Assembly (NCBI RefSeq): GCF_019970045.1
Contig: NZ_JAHXYI010000006.1
Coordinates: 124,001-188,000 of the forward strand
DNA: 64,000 nucleotides
Source of the DNA: Chryseobacterium sp. GVT01B
GTDB taxonomy: Bacteria; Bacteroidota; Bacteroidia; Flavobacteriales; Weeksellaceae
Direction: 5' to 3'
Position 1 is the first letter of the stretch. Each line of letters begins with the position of its first letter. The notes below the pieces were generated by a model. That model had not been told where the DNA came from. It saw only the letters and a list, made by a program, of their open reading frames with translations, and searched no databases. The translations under genes and the position numbers were made by a program. Positions 34,200-42,669 of this stretch are shown one piece after another.

Positions 34200-34594
34200 A
34201 CCTTGTTTTACTCTAAGATATAAGGAAATTTAGCAGCTCATCTCTCCATTTTTACTAAAGCGAAGAAATTTTCACACTTGAAACTTTCAATTTCTGCAGG
34301 CTAAAAGCAGATTTCTGAACAAATATACAAAGCTTTACATAGGTTAAATAATCATCATTAATAAACAGAATTTAGTACAGAAATAATAACTCTAAATTTC
34401 ACAAATTGAGTTATTATTTTTAACATTTAGTAAATCAATCACATATAAGTGAAAATCATATTTTTACTAAAACACACATATATTAATGAAATATTAAATA
34501 ATAAAAACATATAATTAATTTATTGAAAATAATTTGCAATTGTAATATTATTATTCATATATTCGTGATGTAATAATCATATAAAATTATAGTT
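34200..34594. other. AT-rich gap with promoter of the bacteriocin-like gene
   Basis: No ORF is credible. A -33/-7 pair is seen at its end: TTTG at 34533-34536 and TATATTCG at 34558-34565, 21 bp apart, close to the Bacteroidota TTTG/TAnnTTTG layout. Confidence 0.5.
34533..34565 (+). promoter_or_regulatory. Putative promoter of the Gly/Val-rich peptide gene
   Basis: TTTG, a 21-bp spacer, then TATATTCG (one mismatch to TAnnTTTG). Transcription would start about 25 bp before the ATG at 34595. Confidence 0.45.
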
Positions 34595-34879
34595 ATGAAA
34601 AACTTAAAAAAATTAGACAGAAACGAATTAAAAGCTATTTCAGGTAACGGATTACTAGATCCAATCGGCGGACTTCTAGGTGGACTAGGAGGTGTTGTAG
34701 GTGGAGTAGTAGGCGGAGTAGGTACTATCGTTGGTGGCGTAGTTACTGGCGTAGGATCTACAGTAGGTGGTGTAGTTGGCGGTGTAAGCACTGTTGTAAC
34801 TAACGCTTTATGCCAGACACAATGTGTTGTTAATGGTGTAATCCACATCAAATTACTTGAGTGCGGATCAACTTGCTAG
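34595..34879 (+). CDS. Gly/Val-rich bacteriocin-like peptide precursor
   Basis: The 94-residue product has a leader KNLKKLDRNELKAISGNG, the type used by flavobacterial bacteriocin-like proteins (LxxNELKxIxGG/NG). Then comes a ~45-residue low-complexity block of GG[VI]VGGV-like repeats, which could form a hydrophobic glycine-zipper helix, and a tail with four Cys (ALCQTQCVVNG, LLECGSTC). Glycine-zipper regions suggest membrane insertion or oligomerisation. No immunity or dedicated export gene is adjacent. A strong terminator follows, so it is monocistronic and likely highly expressed. Confidence 0.65.
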   Translation: MKNLKKLDRNELKAISGNGLLDPIGGLLGGLGGVVGGVVGGVGTIVGGVVTGVGSTVGGVVGGVSTVVTNALCQTQCVVNGVIHIKLLECGSTC

Positions 34880-34907
34880 TCAGCAAGCATTACATGTAAA
34901 AAATTAT

Positions 34908-34937
34908 GAGGCTGTCTTATTAGACAGTCTCTTTTTT
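34908..34937 (+). terminator. Intrinsic terminator of the bacteriocin-like gene
   Basis: GAGGCTGTCT and AGACAGTCTC form a 10-bp stem with one mismatch and a TATT loop, followed by a run of six T. Confidence 0.85.
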
Positions 34938-35585
34938 ATTTTAAAAATTAAATAACTGGCCCATTAATTTTAATCATTTTGTATTGCATGATCCTATCAT
35001 ACTGAGTCTTAAAGAACCTTTCTATTTATAACTTTTAAGATTTCAGCGGTTAAAATAACATCACGAGAGCTTCCTTCATGGAAGACAACTTTCTAACTTT
35101 TCTATTTTCAATTGATATCAAAAGCATCAATCCAGATTATATCACATCTGCCTTATATTAGTTTTTAAGCTGGTTTTTATTATTTGTGATTCCATATTTG
35201 CTGATAACTATCTGAAATTTTCCAATATGTGCAGTTATACTTTTAAAATTTTAAGTATTTGCTATAGAAAAAACAACAAAATGAAAAAAAAATTACTGTT
35301 CCATAAATTTTTTTTTTCTAATTTTCAGCTTCCATTGCTATAAAATTAATCTGTAAAAATGAACATCATCACATGATAAAATTCATGTGCTAACTATCTA
35401 TAATAGAACACTATTTAGTGTCTAAAATTATTTATTTTATGTGATGAAAAATAATCACATATTATTGAATTACGGCATAAAACCCTTTGTATAAAGGATT
35501 TAACATAATAAAAAAATCACTATTTATTAGAGTTAACATTATTTTTTTTCTATACTTTTGAAATCTAATCTTTAACATTTTAACC
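34938..35585. other. 650-bp AT-rich non-coding region before the graspetide operon
   Basis: I see no supportable gene. Structures include a hairpin ACACTATTTAGTGT near 35409 and an imperfect hairpin CCCTTTGTATAAAGG near 35481. A 20-codon ATG frame at 35281 is lysine- and phenylalanine-rich and looks like chance. TACTTTTG at 35553-35560 is a good -7 element for the precursor gene. Confidence 0.5.
35553..35560 (+). promoter_or_regulatory. Putative -7 element of the graspetide precursor gene
   Basis: TACTTTTG matches TAnnTTTG exactly, 26 bp before the precursor ATG at 35586. Confidence 0.5.
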
Positions 35586-35780
35586 ATGAAAAAAGAAAAT
35601 CAAAATTCTAAAAAATCACTAGAATCCTTAAAAGGTAAAAAATTAGGTGATTTAAAAACTGTTTATGCAGGATTACAAAATCAACAAAATCAATTAGTGC
35701 TGGACGCTGAAATGGGCAACTGTATTACCCTTATTTATAATGGAGGTACAGCTGATGATTCATCTTGGGATCGTAAGTAA
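35586..35780 (+). CDS. Graspetide precursor peptide (grasp-with-spasm system)
   Basis: The 64-residue peptide has a charged Lys-rich leader (KKSLESLKGKKLGDLKTVYAGL) and a short C-terminal core (GGTADDSSWDRK). The core pairs hydroxyl residues (Thr, Ser, Ser) with Asp side chains, as needed for the omega-ester or omega-amide links made by ATP-grasp macrocyclases. It immediately precedes an ATP-grasp and a SPASM maturase, which identifies it as the probable substrate. A terminator lies between it and the maturases, giving more precursor than enzyme. Link topology is unknown. Confidence 0.75.
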   Translation: MKKENQNSKKSLESLKGKKLGDLKTVYAGLQNQQNQLVLDAEMGNCITLIYNGGTADDSSWDRK

Positions 35781-35796
35781 TTACAAGCTAAAAATG

Positions 35797-35828
35797 GTCA
35801 CCTCAATTGTATTGAGGTGACTTTTTTT
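35797..35828 (+). terminator. Attenuating terminator between precursor and maturase genes
   Basis: GTCACCTCAAT and ATTGAGGTGAC form a perfect 11-bp stem with a TGT loop, followed by a T-run. Readthrough would supply the maturases at low level. Confidence 0.85.
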
Positions 35829-35925
35829 GTCTTTTTTTGTAATTCCATAGAGAAAGAAGCCTTTAGAATAGGCAAATTTCATTCTCTATCACTTACTTCA
35901 AATAATTTTTTCAAATTATTATAGC

Positions 35926-36891
35926 ATGATTTTAATTTTGTCTACCCCCAAAGATGATGATACAAATTGGGTAATGGAACACTTGTCAATTCTTGGCGAA
36001 AAGTATATAAGAATTAACGACCTGGATTTATTTACCGGAAAAACCAAAATGTATGTTGAATTACAGCCACACCCTAAATTGATTGTAGAAAATCATTTTT
36101 TTGGAAAAGTGGATATGTCAGAAATCAAATGTGTTTGGTTTAGGAAATTCGGATTTTTTAACAGGTATAAAGAAAATATAAAGACTGAAAAAAATATAGA
36201 ATTATTAAATTATTTAGAATCAGAATATATCTCTACATTAAATATATTTTTTGAATTTTTAAAAGATAAAAAATGGCTTAATCATTATCAGAAACTGGAA
36301 TCCATGACTAAAATAGGAACTTTAATGGCCGCTCATGAGATAGGCATTAAAATTCCTAAAACGTATATAACGAACAATTCGGATAACTTAAACTATGACC
36401 AGCCGTATATTACTAAATCTATAAATGAAGGATCAGTCATCGGTATTGATGATAAAGCTTTCTTTTTTTTCACCACTCAATTAAGCGAGAAAAGAATTAA
36501 AAGCTATAAAAACTTCTTTCCGAGTTTATTTCAGGAAATGATCAATAAAGAATATGAACTTAGGATCTTCCACCTGAACGGAAAGAATTACAGTATGGCT
36601 ATATTTTCTCAAAATGATGCCCAGACAAAAACAGATTACAGACAAGTCAACTATGAGAGTCCTAACAGATATGTATCTTATACTCTCCCGGATTCTGTGG
36701 ATAAAAAAATATCTGCTCTGATGAAAAAAATAGGATTGAATACGGGTTCTGTAGACATGATAAAAGCTGATGACGGCGAATATTATTTTTTGGAAGTAAA
36801 TCCTTCCGGGCAGTTCAGAATGACTTCTTTACCATGTAATTACAATCTTCATTATGAAGTCGCTCATTGTCTAAAAACTATGAACACATGA
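35926..36891 (+). CDS. gwsG: ATP-grasp peptide maturase, grasp-with-spasm system
   Basis: The 321-residue protein has the ATP-grasp features of microviridin-type ligases: an N-terminal ILSTPKDDDTNWVMEHL, the phosphate-binding PYITKSINEGSVIG, the substrate region FQEMINKEYELRIFHLNGK, and the metal-binding YYFLEVNPSGQF near the C-terminus. Such enzymes activate Asp or Glu side chains with ATP and join them to Ser/Thr or Lys of the precursor core. It follows the precursor and its terminator by about 100 bp and overlaps the next small ORF by the ATGA junction at 36888. Confidence 0.88.
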   Translation: MILILSTPKDDDTNWVMEHLSILGEKYIRINDLDLFTGKTKMYVELQPHPKLIVENHFFGKVDMSEIKCVWFRKFGFFNRYKENIKTEKNIELLNYLESEYISTLNIFFEFLKDKKWLNHYQKLESMTKIGTLMAAHEIGIKIPKTYITNNSDNLNYDQPYITKSINEGSVIGIDDKAFFFFTTQLSEKRIKSYKNFFPSLFQEMINKEYELRIFHLNGKNYSMAIFSQNDAQTKTDYRQVNYESPNRYVSYTLPDSVDKKISALMKKIGLNTGSVDMIKADDGEYYFLEVNPSGQFRMTSLPCNYNLHYEVAHCLKTMNT

Positions 36892-37088
36892 AAAAAAGTT
36901 TAATACAAGAATTAAAGCATAATAAGGAATTGTTTCCTGTTGTTTTTTCACATATTTTTCCTTTTCCAGATACTAAAAAGGCAAGAAGGAATAATCTGAG
37001 TAGACAAGTCACAACATCCATTCATCAATCGGAAATACACTGTTTAAGAATATACAAAGATGGGATCAATTTATATACAGAGCAATAA
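36888..37088 (+). CDS. Small protein of unknown function inside the graspetide operon
   Basis: The ATG at 36888 overlaps the ATP-grasp stop (ATGA), and the ORF overlaps the SPASM gene start at 37060 by 29 bp, so it is tightly coupled in the operon. The 66-residue product is basic (KKARRNNLSRQ) with an FPFPDT motif and IHCLRIYKDGINL near the end. It lacks a leader-like GG. It may be a leader-binding or accessory protein, or a second substrate. I do not recognise it. Confidence 0.6.
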   Translation: MKKSLIQELKHNKELFPVVFSHIFPFPDTKKARRNNLSRQVTTSIHQSEIHCLRIYKDGINLYTEQ

Positions 37089-38058
37089 AGACAAATATGT
37101 CAACTTCTTTTCCTGTTGTATATTGGTAAGAGGTTTTGAAAGAAGTACAATATATGATATCCAAAGAGAAACTATAGAATTCATACCTAATACCTTAATA
37201 GATTTTGTTGAAGATATAAAAGGGAGAAAAGTTAGCGATGTTTTGGAAGAATATAAATTCAATAAGATAGCCAAAGAATATCTGATTTTTTTAGAAAAAA
37301 AGGAATTTATTTTTTATTCCAGCAACCCATCTTTTCCTGAGTTATCTGATATCAGTATCAATGAGGATACCTCAGAAATTCTTTTTGCAACAGTTGTTTT
37401 ATCACAGCATATTTATGATAATATGGATACGTTTGCGAAAAATATTCAGCAATTGGGAATCAGAAGACTGCACCTTCATATAGATAATGAAAGCTGTATG
37501 GAACAGCTACTGGAGATATTGTCAGCCCTGAAATATTCTAGGGTTATTAATTTATCACTTTCTTTTCCCAACCAAAAAATAAATAACAGAGTGTATGATA
37601 ATAAACGGATTACTTCTATTACGTTATTTAATTCTCCAAGAAAACGATCTGTAAAAAGTAATGATATTATTAAAAATTATATCACCTGTGATGATTCTAA
37701 ATTATTTTTAACCCAATTTAATCTGTATGATATTGCCATAAGTATTAATGCGTATAATGTGGCAAAAAATTATAATTTAGCATTGTTCAAGACTATATTT
37801 ATTGATGGAGACGGAAATATAAAACATAATTTTTCAGATAAAAACAGCTACGGAAATATCTTGGATAATTTTGAAGAAATAAAAACCAGTACTGTAAAAA
37901 AATTATCGAAATTATGGAATGTTAAAAGAGATGATATTGAGCCTTGTAATGTCTGTGAATTCAGATATTGCTGCACAACAACCTATATTCCGGAGAAAGC
38001 TAACACCGGATATAAAGTAAACTGCAATTATAATCCCTACACCGCAGAATTCAATTAA
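37060..38058 (+). CDS. gwsS: SPASM-domain peptide maturase, grasp-with-spasm system
   Basis: The 332-residue protein lacks the radical-SAM CxxxCxxC motif. It starts with the family pattern NFFSCCILVRGFERSTIYDIQRE and ends with a SPASM-type Cys cluster (CNVCEFRYCC...NCNY), which would hold an Fe-S cluster. In grasp-with-spasm systems such a protein always accompanies the ATP-grasp enzyme, though its own reaction is not established; leader recognition or redox support are options. It is translationally overlapped with the preceding small ORF and followed 20 bp later by a GLPGLI protein. Confidence 0.85.
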   Translation: MGSIYIQSNKDKYVNFFSCCILVRGFERSTIYDIQRETIEFIPNTLIDFVEDIKGRKVSDVLEEYKFNKIAKEYLIFLEKKEFIFYSSNPSFPELSDISINEDTSEILFATVVLSQHIYDNMDTFAKNIQQLGIRRLHLHIDNESCMEQLLEILSALKYSRVINLSLSFPNQKINNRVYDNKRITSITLFNSPRKRSVKSNDIIKNYITCDDSKLFLTQFNLYDIAISINAYNVAKNYNLALFKTIFIDGDGNIKHNFSDKNSYGNILDNFEEIKTSTVKKLSKLWNVKRDDIEPCNVCEFRYCCTTTYIPEKANTGYKVNCNYNPYTAEFN

Positions 38059-38078
38059 ATGATAAATCCATCTTTATT

Positions 38079-38885
38079 ATGAATTATAAAATTTTAATAA
38101 ACCTAGTCCTCATTTTTCTATCCTCTAATTTTTTTGCCCAGAATTTCCGGATTGATTATCAACTTTCTTATAAAGAAGACTCTTTAAGCTCGGAAACAAC
38201 GAATAAAAGCATGCTGCTTTTCGTTCAGGGAGGAAAGTCTAAATTTCTGACTGAAAAACAATATCAGGTAGATTCACTTAGAAGTACAGGATTTAAAGGA
38301 TCTGCGATAGGAGATAACAGCTTTTTAGTTATTAACGATGAAGAAAACTTAAGTTTTAAATATTATTTCTTTTTCAGAGATACATATAAAATAAAAGAAT
38401 TGGTAAATCTAAACTGGGAACTTAAACCTGAGACCAAAAAAATAAGTACCTACCTATGTAGAAAAGCAATTTTAAAATATAAAGGAAGAACCTGGGAAGC
38501 ATGGTATACTCAAGATGTACCCATTCAGGCTGGACCTTATATTTTTAGAAATTTACCCGGATTGATTATCGAGATGGCAGATTCTACCGGCTCTTATAAG
38601 TTTAATCTTTATTCTATAAAGAAAAAATCTGATACTTTAGATTTTGAGGATATGTACAAAGGAGCACTTACTGTTCCGCAAAAGCAGTTACAGAAAGTAT
38701 CTTTAGATTATTATAATGACCCTTTAAGAGAAATGAAATCAAGTAATGTGCAAGCAAAATTTATAGATGAAAAAGGAAAAGAGGTGAAGCCTGATTTCAG
38801 AGAAATGACCAAAACAATCCAGTCTCGTCTGAAAAAATACAATAATCCGATAGAGCTGACGGATGCTATAAAATATCCGAACTAA
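38079..38885 (+). CDS. GLPGLI-family secreted protein
   Basis: The 268-residue protein has a signal peptide ending near FFAQN and the family hallmark FRNLPGLIIEMAD, preceded by the usual CRKAILKYKGRTWEAWYTQDVPI block. GLPGLI proteins are common in Bacteroidota, often next to peptide-modification or TonB-receptor genes; their function is unknown. Here it is the last gene of the graspetide operon, 20 bp after gwsS, which suggests a periplasmic or surface role in handling the product. Confidence 0.88.
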   Translation: MNYKILINLVLIFLSSNFFAQNFRIDYQLSYKEDSLSSETTNKSMLLFVQGGKSKFLTEKQYQVDSLRSTGFKGSAIGDNSFLVINDEENLSFKYYFFFRDTYKIKELVNLNWELKPETKKISTYLCRKAILKYKGRTWEAWYTQDVPIQAGPYIFRNLPGLIIEMADSTGSYKFNLYSIKKKSDTLDFEDMYKGALTVPQKQLQKVSLDYYNDPLREMKSSNVQAKFIDEKGKEVKPDFREMTKTIQSRLKKYNNPIELTDAIKYPN

Positions 38886-39258
38886 TGCAGATTGAAATTA
38901 AACAAGTTTATAATATTATAATTTAAATAGTTCAGCCACTCTTTTCAGAGTGGTTTTTTTATGCCTCAAAATGAGCGATTACTAAAATTAAATGATACAC
39001 AATTCAAGAAATATTCAGCTAAATATTATTCATTTATGACAATATATTTTACTTCATGCTCAACAACAATTCATGACACAAAAAGCATTATAAAATGACA
39101 TGTTTTGACAGCATTCGACAAGTTGTGACAATCAATTTATAATGTATAATTATTTGTTTAGCAATAGCTTTGCAACATTAAATCACAGAAATATTTTTTT
39201 ATACCAGATTTAGGATAAATAAAGAAATAAACTGATTAGGATTAAACAGAAAACACAA
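38886..39258. other. Non-coding gap with terminator
   Basis: It begins with the graspetide-operon terminator (38935-38960). The rest is AT-rich; TAGCTTTG at 39165-39172 is a -7 candidate for the secreted paralogue operon. No gene seen. Confidence 0.5.
38935..38960 (+). terminator. Terminator of the graspetide operon
   Basis: CCACTC-TTTTCA-GAGTGG with seven T directly after it. Confidence 0.85.
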
Positions 39259-40032
39259 ATGATGAAAAAATATTTAACTATTGCATGCTCTGCAATTGCA
39301 CCCTTTTTTTGGGGACAAGTTGGAATCGGAACCAGCTCTATAAATCCCAACATTATACTACAAGTAGAAAGTATTCCTTATTCCGGCAGTACATCAAACG
39401 GAGGAATTTTATTTCCAAGAATTGCACTTATTGCAGCCAACGTTTTTGCTCCGGTAACCGGAACCCCAGTAACCGGATTGATGGTTTATAATACATCTAC
39501 AAGCGGAACAGGAATCAATGCAGTTACTCCAGGACTTTATTTTTGGGATAATACGAAATCTCTCTGGTACAGAATGGCCCAGAAAGATGCTGATGATACT
39601 GCGCTATTTTCTAACCAGGACATTAATACAGATTTAAATGATGGTGTAAACTATGCCGATCTTTTCGCCAATATAAGATTCAATAATGACATCACTCTTT
39701 ATGAAAAAGTAAACAATACCACGTTGAAAATTAATGAAGTAGGATATTATAAAGTTATACTAAACCTGGATCTTACCAACAGAGACGGAACTAATGACAA
39801 TTTTGGAATTAAAGTATTGGTAAATAATGCTACTAATATTGTTACTGACCAGTTTTATATTCCTGGGAGAGGTACCGAAAATGCTTCAGTAGGTAAATCA
39901 GTGGTCTATTATATTCCTATTAATACCGTAGGAAGTACATTAAGGTTTCAGGCATATGAAATAGACCCAGGGACTGAGGTTTACTTTAAGAATCCAAATA
40001 CATCAACTATTTCTATACAAAGACTAAGATAA
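39259..40032 (+). CDS. Secreted C1q/TNF-like paralogue 1
   Basis: The 257-residue protein has a signal peptide ending in FFWGQ, then the Bacteroidota start QVGIGT...NGGILFPRIAL seen on many surface proteins, then YFWDNTKSLWYRM. The C-terminal ~130 residues are beta-rich with repeated hydrophobic strands (YYKVILNLDLTNRDGTND, RFQAYEIDPGTEVYF, SISIQ-like end) and may fold as a jelly roll of C1q/TNF type. It is the first of three tandem homologues. No T9SS sorting domain is present. Function unknown. Confidence 0.65.
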   Translation: MMKKYLTIACSAIAPFFWGQVGIGTSSINPNIILQVESIPYSGSTSNGGILFPRIALIAANVFAPVTGTPVTGLMVYNTSTSGTGINAVTPGLYFWDNTKSLWYRMAQKDADDTALFSNQDINTDLNDGVNYADLFANIRFNNDITLYEKVNNTTLKINEVGYYKVILNLDLTNRDGTNDNFGIKVLVNNATNIVTDQFYIPGRGTENASVGKSVVYYIPINTVGSTLRFQAYEIDPGTEVYFKNPNTSTISIQRLR

Positions 40033-40034
40033 TT

Positions 40035-40832
40035 ATGAAAGCAATCTATATAGGCATTTTTAGTGCATTATTATGTCCAATTTCAGGCTATAGTCAGGTT
40101 GGGATAAATACTCCAACAACTAATGACGGTGTAACTCTTCAGTTGGAGTCAACAAACAAAGGAGTATTATTTCCAAGAATTGCATTAGTTTCACGTACAT
40201 CAACAAGCCCTTTAGCGGCAAGTATTCCTACCGGAACTATGGTTTTTAATACAGCAACTACAGGAGTTTTTCCCAATACCATTACACAAGGGTTGCACTG
40301 GTGGAGCGCTGAAGAGCAGCAGTGGACCAGCCTTAATACCAATATTGAAAATGCAATTGTAAAGTACACCAATTCCGAAGTGAGTACCAATTATAATACG
40401 ACTACATGGCAAAACGCCAAGTTATTTGGAAACAAAATTTTTAATGAAAGTACGACCATATATGCAGTCAATACCTCAAACCAGACCATAACGATAGGAA
40501 AATCAGGATTATATTCTATTTCTGCAGTGTTATCTTTTAATAAACTTGATGGTGGAGATGATGGAAGGATTGCGTTAAGTGCCAGAGTATACCTCAATAA
40601 TGTAGCGGTAGGGACCGAACAAGCTATTAACTCTGATTACACTGCAGGAGTTGATAATGGTTATGGCTTTTTCTCACATTCATTCACAGAATATCTTGAA
40701 CTTAATGATGGAGATGTCATTAGTATAAGACTTAAAAAAACTACCGGAACCTATTCAGGAAGTGACGGTTCTGCTGCAGTTCCGTTCAACCTTAATGGTC
40801 AATCCAGCATAGCAATTTCGCGCATACGCTAA
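40035..40832 (+). CDS. Secreted C1q/TNF-like paralogue 2
   Basis: The 265-residue protein starts 2 bp after paralogue 1, so they are translationally linked. It repeats the plan: signal peptide ending near GYSQ, VGINTP...NKGVLFPRIALVS, a tryptophan-containing LHWWSAEEQQW segment, and a beta-rich C-terminal domain (TITIGKSGLYSISAVLSF, YLELNDGDVISIRL, SSIAISRIR). The ...SGLYSISAVLSF strand is typical of C1q-like domains. Function unknown. Confidence 0.68.
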   Translation: MKAIYIGIFSALLCPISGYSQVGINTPTTNDGVTLQLESTNKGVLFPRIALVSRTSTSPLAASIPTGTMVFNTATTGVFPNTITQGLHWWSAEEQQWTSLNTNIENAIVKYTNSEVSTNYNTTTWQNAKLFGNKIFNESTTIYAVNTSNQTITIGKSGLYSISAVLSFNKLDGGDDGRIALSARVYLNNVAVGTEQAINSDYTAGVDNGYGFFSHSFTEYLELNDGDVISIRLKKTTGTYSGSDGSAAVPFNLNGQSSIAISRIR

Positions 40833-40858
40833 AAATAATCTCACAATCAAAAAACACA

Positions 40859-41653
40859 ATGAAAAAAATATTTAACATAATTCTATTGCTTTCCGGCAGT
40901 AGCCTTTCATTCGGGCAGGTGGGTATAGGTACTGCCAATCCTGTTTCTTCATCAATTTTAGATGTAACATCTTCTAATAAAGGAGTTTTAATTCCAAGGG
41001 TTGCCTTGCTGGCAACTAATAATACCTCTCCATTATCGGCAAATATTCCTGATGGAACAATGGTTTTTAATACAGGAAAGTCGGGGACAGGTACAACTGC
41101 TGTTATTCCTGGGGTTTATATCTGGATCAATAATAGATGGATTATTCCGGCTGCAGTAGGTACAACAATCAATACAAAGGCTGCAAAATTCAATAATCTT
41201 TCATCAAGTACTACGAATTTTAATCCAAATCTTGTAAGTACTCCTGTAAACATTGATATTTTCAGCTCTACAGCATTTAATGATGACCCTGTAGTTATTG
41301 AGAAGCTGAATAATTATCAGGTTCGTCTGAATGCTTCAGGGTTATATTTGGTGAGTGCCAATCTTGCATTAAGACAAAATCCTGCAGCTGAAGATTCTGA
41401 AGTTCAAGACTATATCCATTTCAATTTGGACGGAGTTCTTGCTTCTTCAAATATCTCTACTGTGGTTCCTCAGAATAACCCCTCAGATATTAATACCAGC
41501 GGAAGATTTGCATTTGGATCAATATCTTATATCTATGCCACAGCCGGACAAGTTTTAACATTACAATCTACCAGAGCTGCTAATGGTACTAACGGAACTG
41601 TAAACTTTGATGGAGTGAGCCTTTCCAGCGTGACGATTATTAAGCTTCAGTAA
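40859..41653 (+). CDS. Secreted C1q/TNF-like paralogue 3
   Basis: The 264-residue protein starts 26 bp after paralogue 2. It has a signal peptide ending in LSFGQ, VGIGTANPVSSSILDVTSSN and KGVLIPRVALLA, then VYIWINNRWI, then a beta-rich C-terminal part (VRLNASGLYLVSANLALR, ATAGQVLTLQST, SVTIIKLQ). The N-terminal part is the closest of the three to the common GIGTxxPxxxLDV family. The three genes look like products of tandem duplication. Confidence 0.68.
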   Translation: MKKIFNIILLLSGSSLSFGQVGIGTANPVSSSILDVTSSNKGVLIPRVALLATNNTSPLSANIPDGTMVFNTGKSGTGTTAVIPGVYIWINNRWIIPAAVGTTINTKAAKFNNLSSSTTNFNPNLVSTPVNIDIFSSTAFNDDPVVIEKLNNYQVRLNASGLYLVSANLALRQNPAAEDSEVQDYIHFNLDGVLASSNISTVVPQNNPSDINTSGRFAFGSISYIYATAGQVLTLQSTRAANGTNGTVNFDGVSLSSVTIIKLQ

Positions 41654-41935
41654 GCTATGATTCTTTAATTTCATTCCATGCAATTTTAATATATTTTTTA
41701 GTGGAGGATATCTTTGAATATTCTCCATTTTAATTTATAAGCTGTTATCAAGCCTAAAATAGATAATAAAAGCTACAAAACTTTTAATTAAAGAGACTCA
41801 TTTAACGGATGAAGGAATAGCAAAGGTTTTCAGATTTGAAAAACCTAAAATATATACAATTTAACATAATATAAATTATAGGATTTTTATTATTTGTTTG
41901 AAAGAGAGTATTAAACGCTTCAGAATCTCATATTC

Positions 41936-42523
41936 TTATGATTTCTCTTTCAAATATTCTTTAACCGTTTCTAGGAACTCTTCCTTGGTTATAAACCGAT
42001 CCAGAAAATCTTCCAGGCTTCCTTCGTTTTCAATCTCCTGAAAATAAACTTCATGATCTGTACTGTACACTATAGGATTTTCCTGGTCCGGATCAGTTGT
42101 ACAGACAAAAAAATGATCAGGATAACCGTAAAAATAAAATAGGCAAATAAATTCCATTTCAGAGCCTTCTACAATTTCTTTTATTTCATGTTCGTCTATA
42201 AGACCGTCCAATTCTTCGTAATCCTCTGTATCTTTCTTAAACGGCGTGAAAAACCAATCTCTGGGAAAATATTGTCCATACGGCAATTCATGGTCAGAAA
42301 AATAATGTTCTAATAAATTCTTGTAAAAGTCTTTCTGATCATTCTGAAATACGGTTTTATATTTTTCATAATATTCATCTATTCCGTAAACATCCCAATC
42401 CCTGTCATAAAGATGATGTCCAAATCTAATACTCTGCCAGTTCTCGGCAAAATTTTTGTCAATACTTACGGCATCTGTATTTCCTCCTAACTCTTTTATT
42501 TTATTTACAATACTCTCAGTCAT
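41936..42523 (-). CDS. SMI1/KNR4 (SUKH)-like protein
   Basis: The 195-residue acidic protein ends in a SUKH-like segment: YPDHFFVCTTDPDQENPIVY, STDHEVYFQEIENEGSL and FLDRFITKEEF. SUKH proteins are frequent immunity proteins of polymorphic toxins. Here there is no neighbouring toxin gene, so it may be an orphan immunity gene protecting against other strains, or have another role. No signal peptide. Confidence 0.65.
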   Translation of the reverse strand: MTESIVNKIKELGGNTDAVSIDKNFAENWQSIRFGHHLYDRDWDVYGIDEYYEKYKTVFQNDQKDFYKNLLEHYFSDHELPYGQYFPRDWFFTPFKKDTEDYEELDGLIDEHEIKEIVEGSEMEFICLFYFYGYPDHFFVCTTDPDQENPIVYSTDHEVYFQEIENEGSLEDFLDRFITKEEFLETVKEYLKEKS

Positions 42524-42669
42524 ATTGCTGTAATTTATTTTTGGCTATATATTATGTTAAATTGAAGTCGTAAAAAATTCACTCTAAGATCTTAAAATTA
42601 CAAAATCTTGCCACATGACAGCTTTTATCATTATGAAACTCAATACCTTTATCCTAACCAAAAAATAAT

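Noticed and set aside
35281..35343. 20-residue ORF before the graspetide operon
   Set aside because: It is almost only Lys, Phe and Leu from A/T runs and has no downstream gene nearby.
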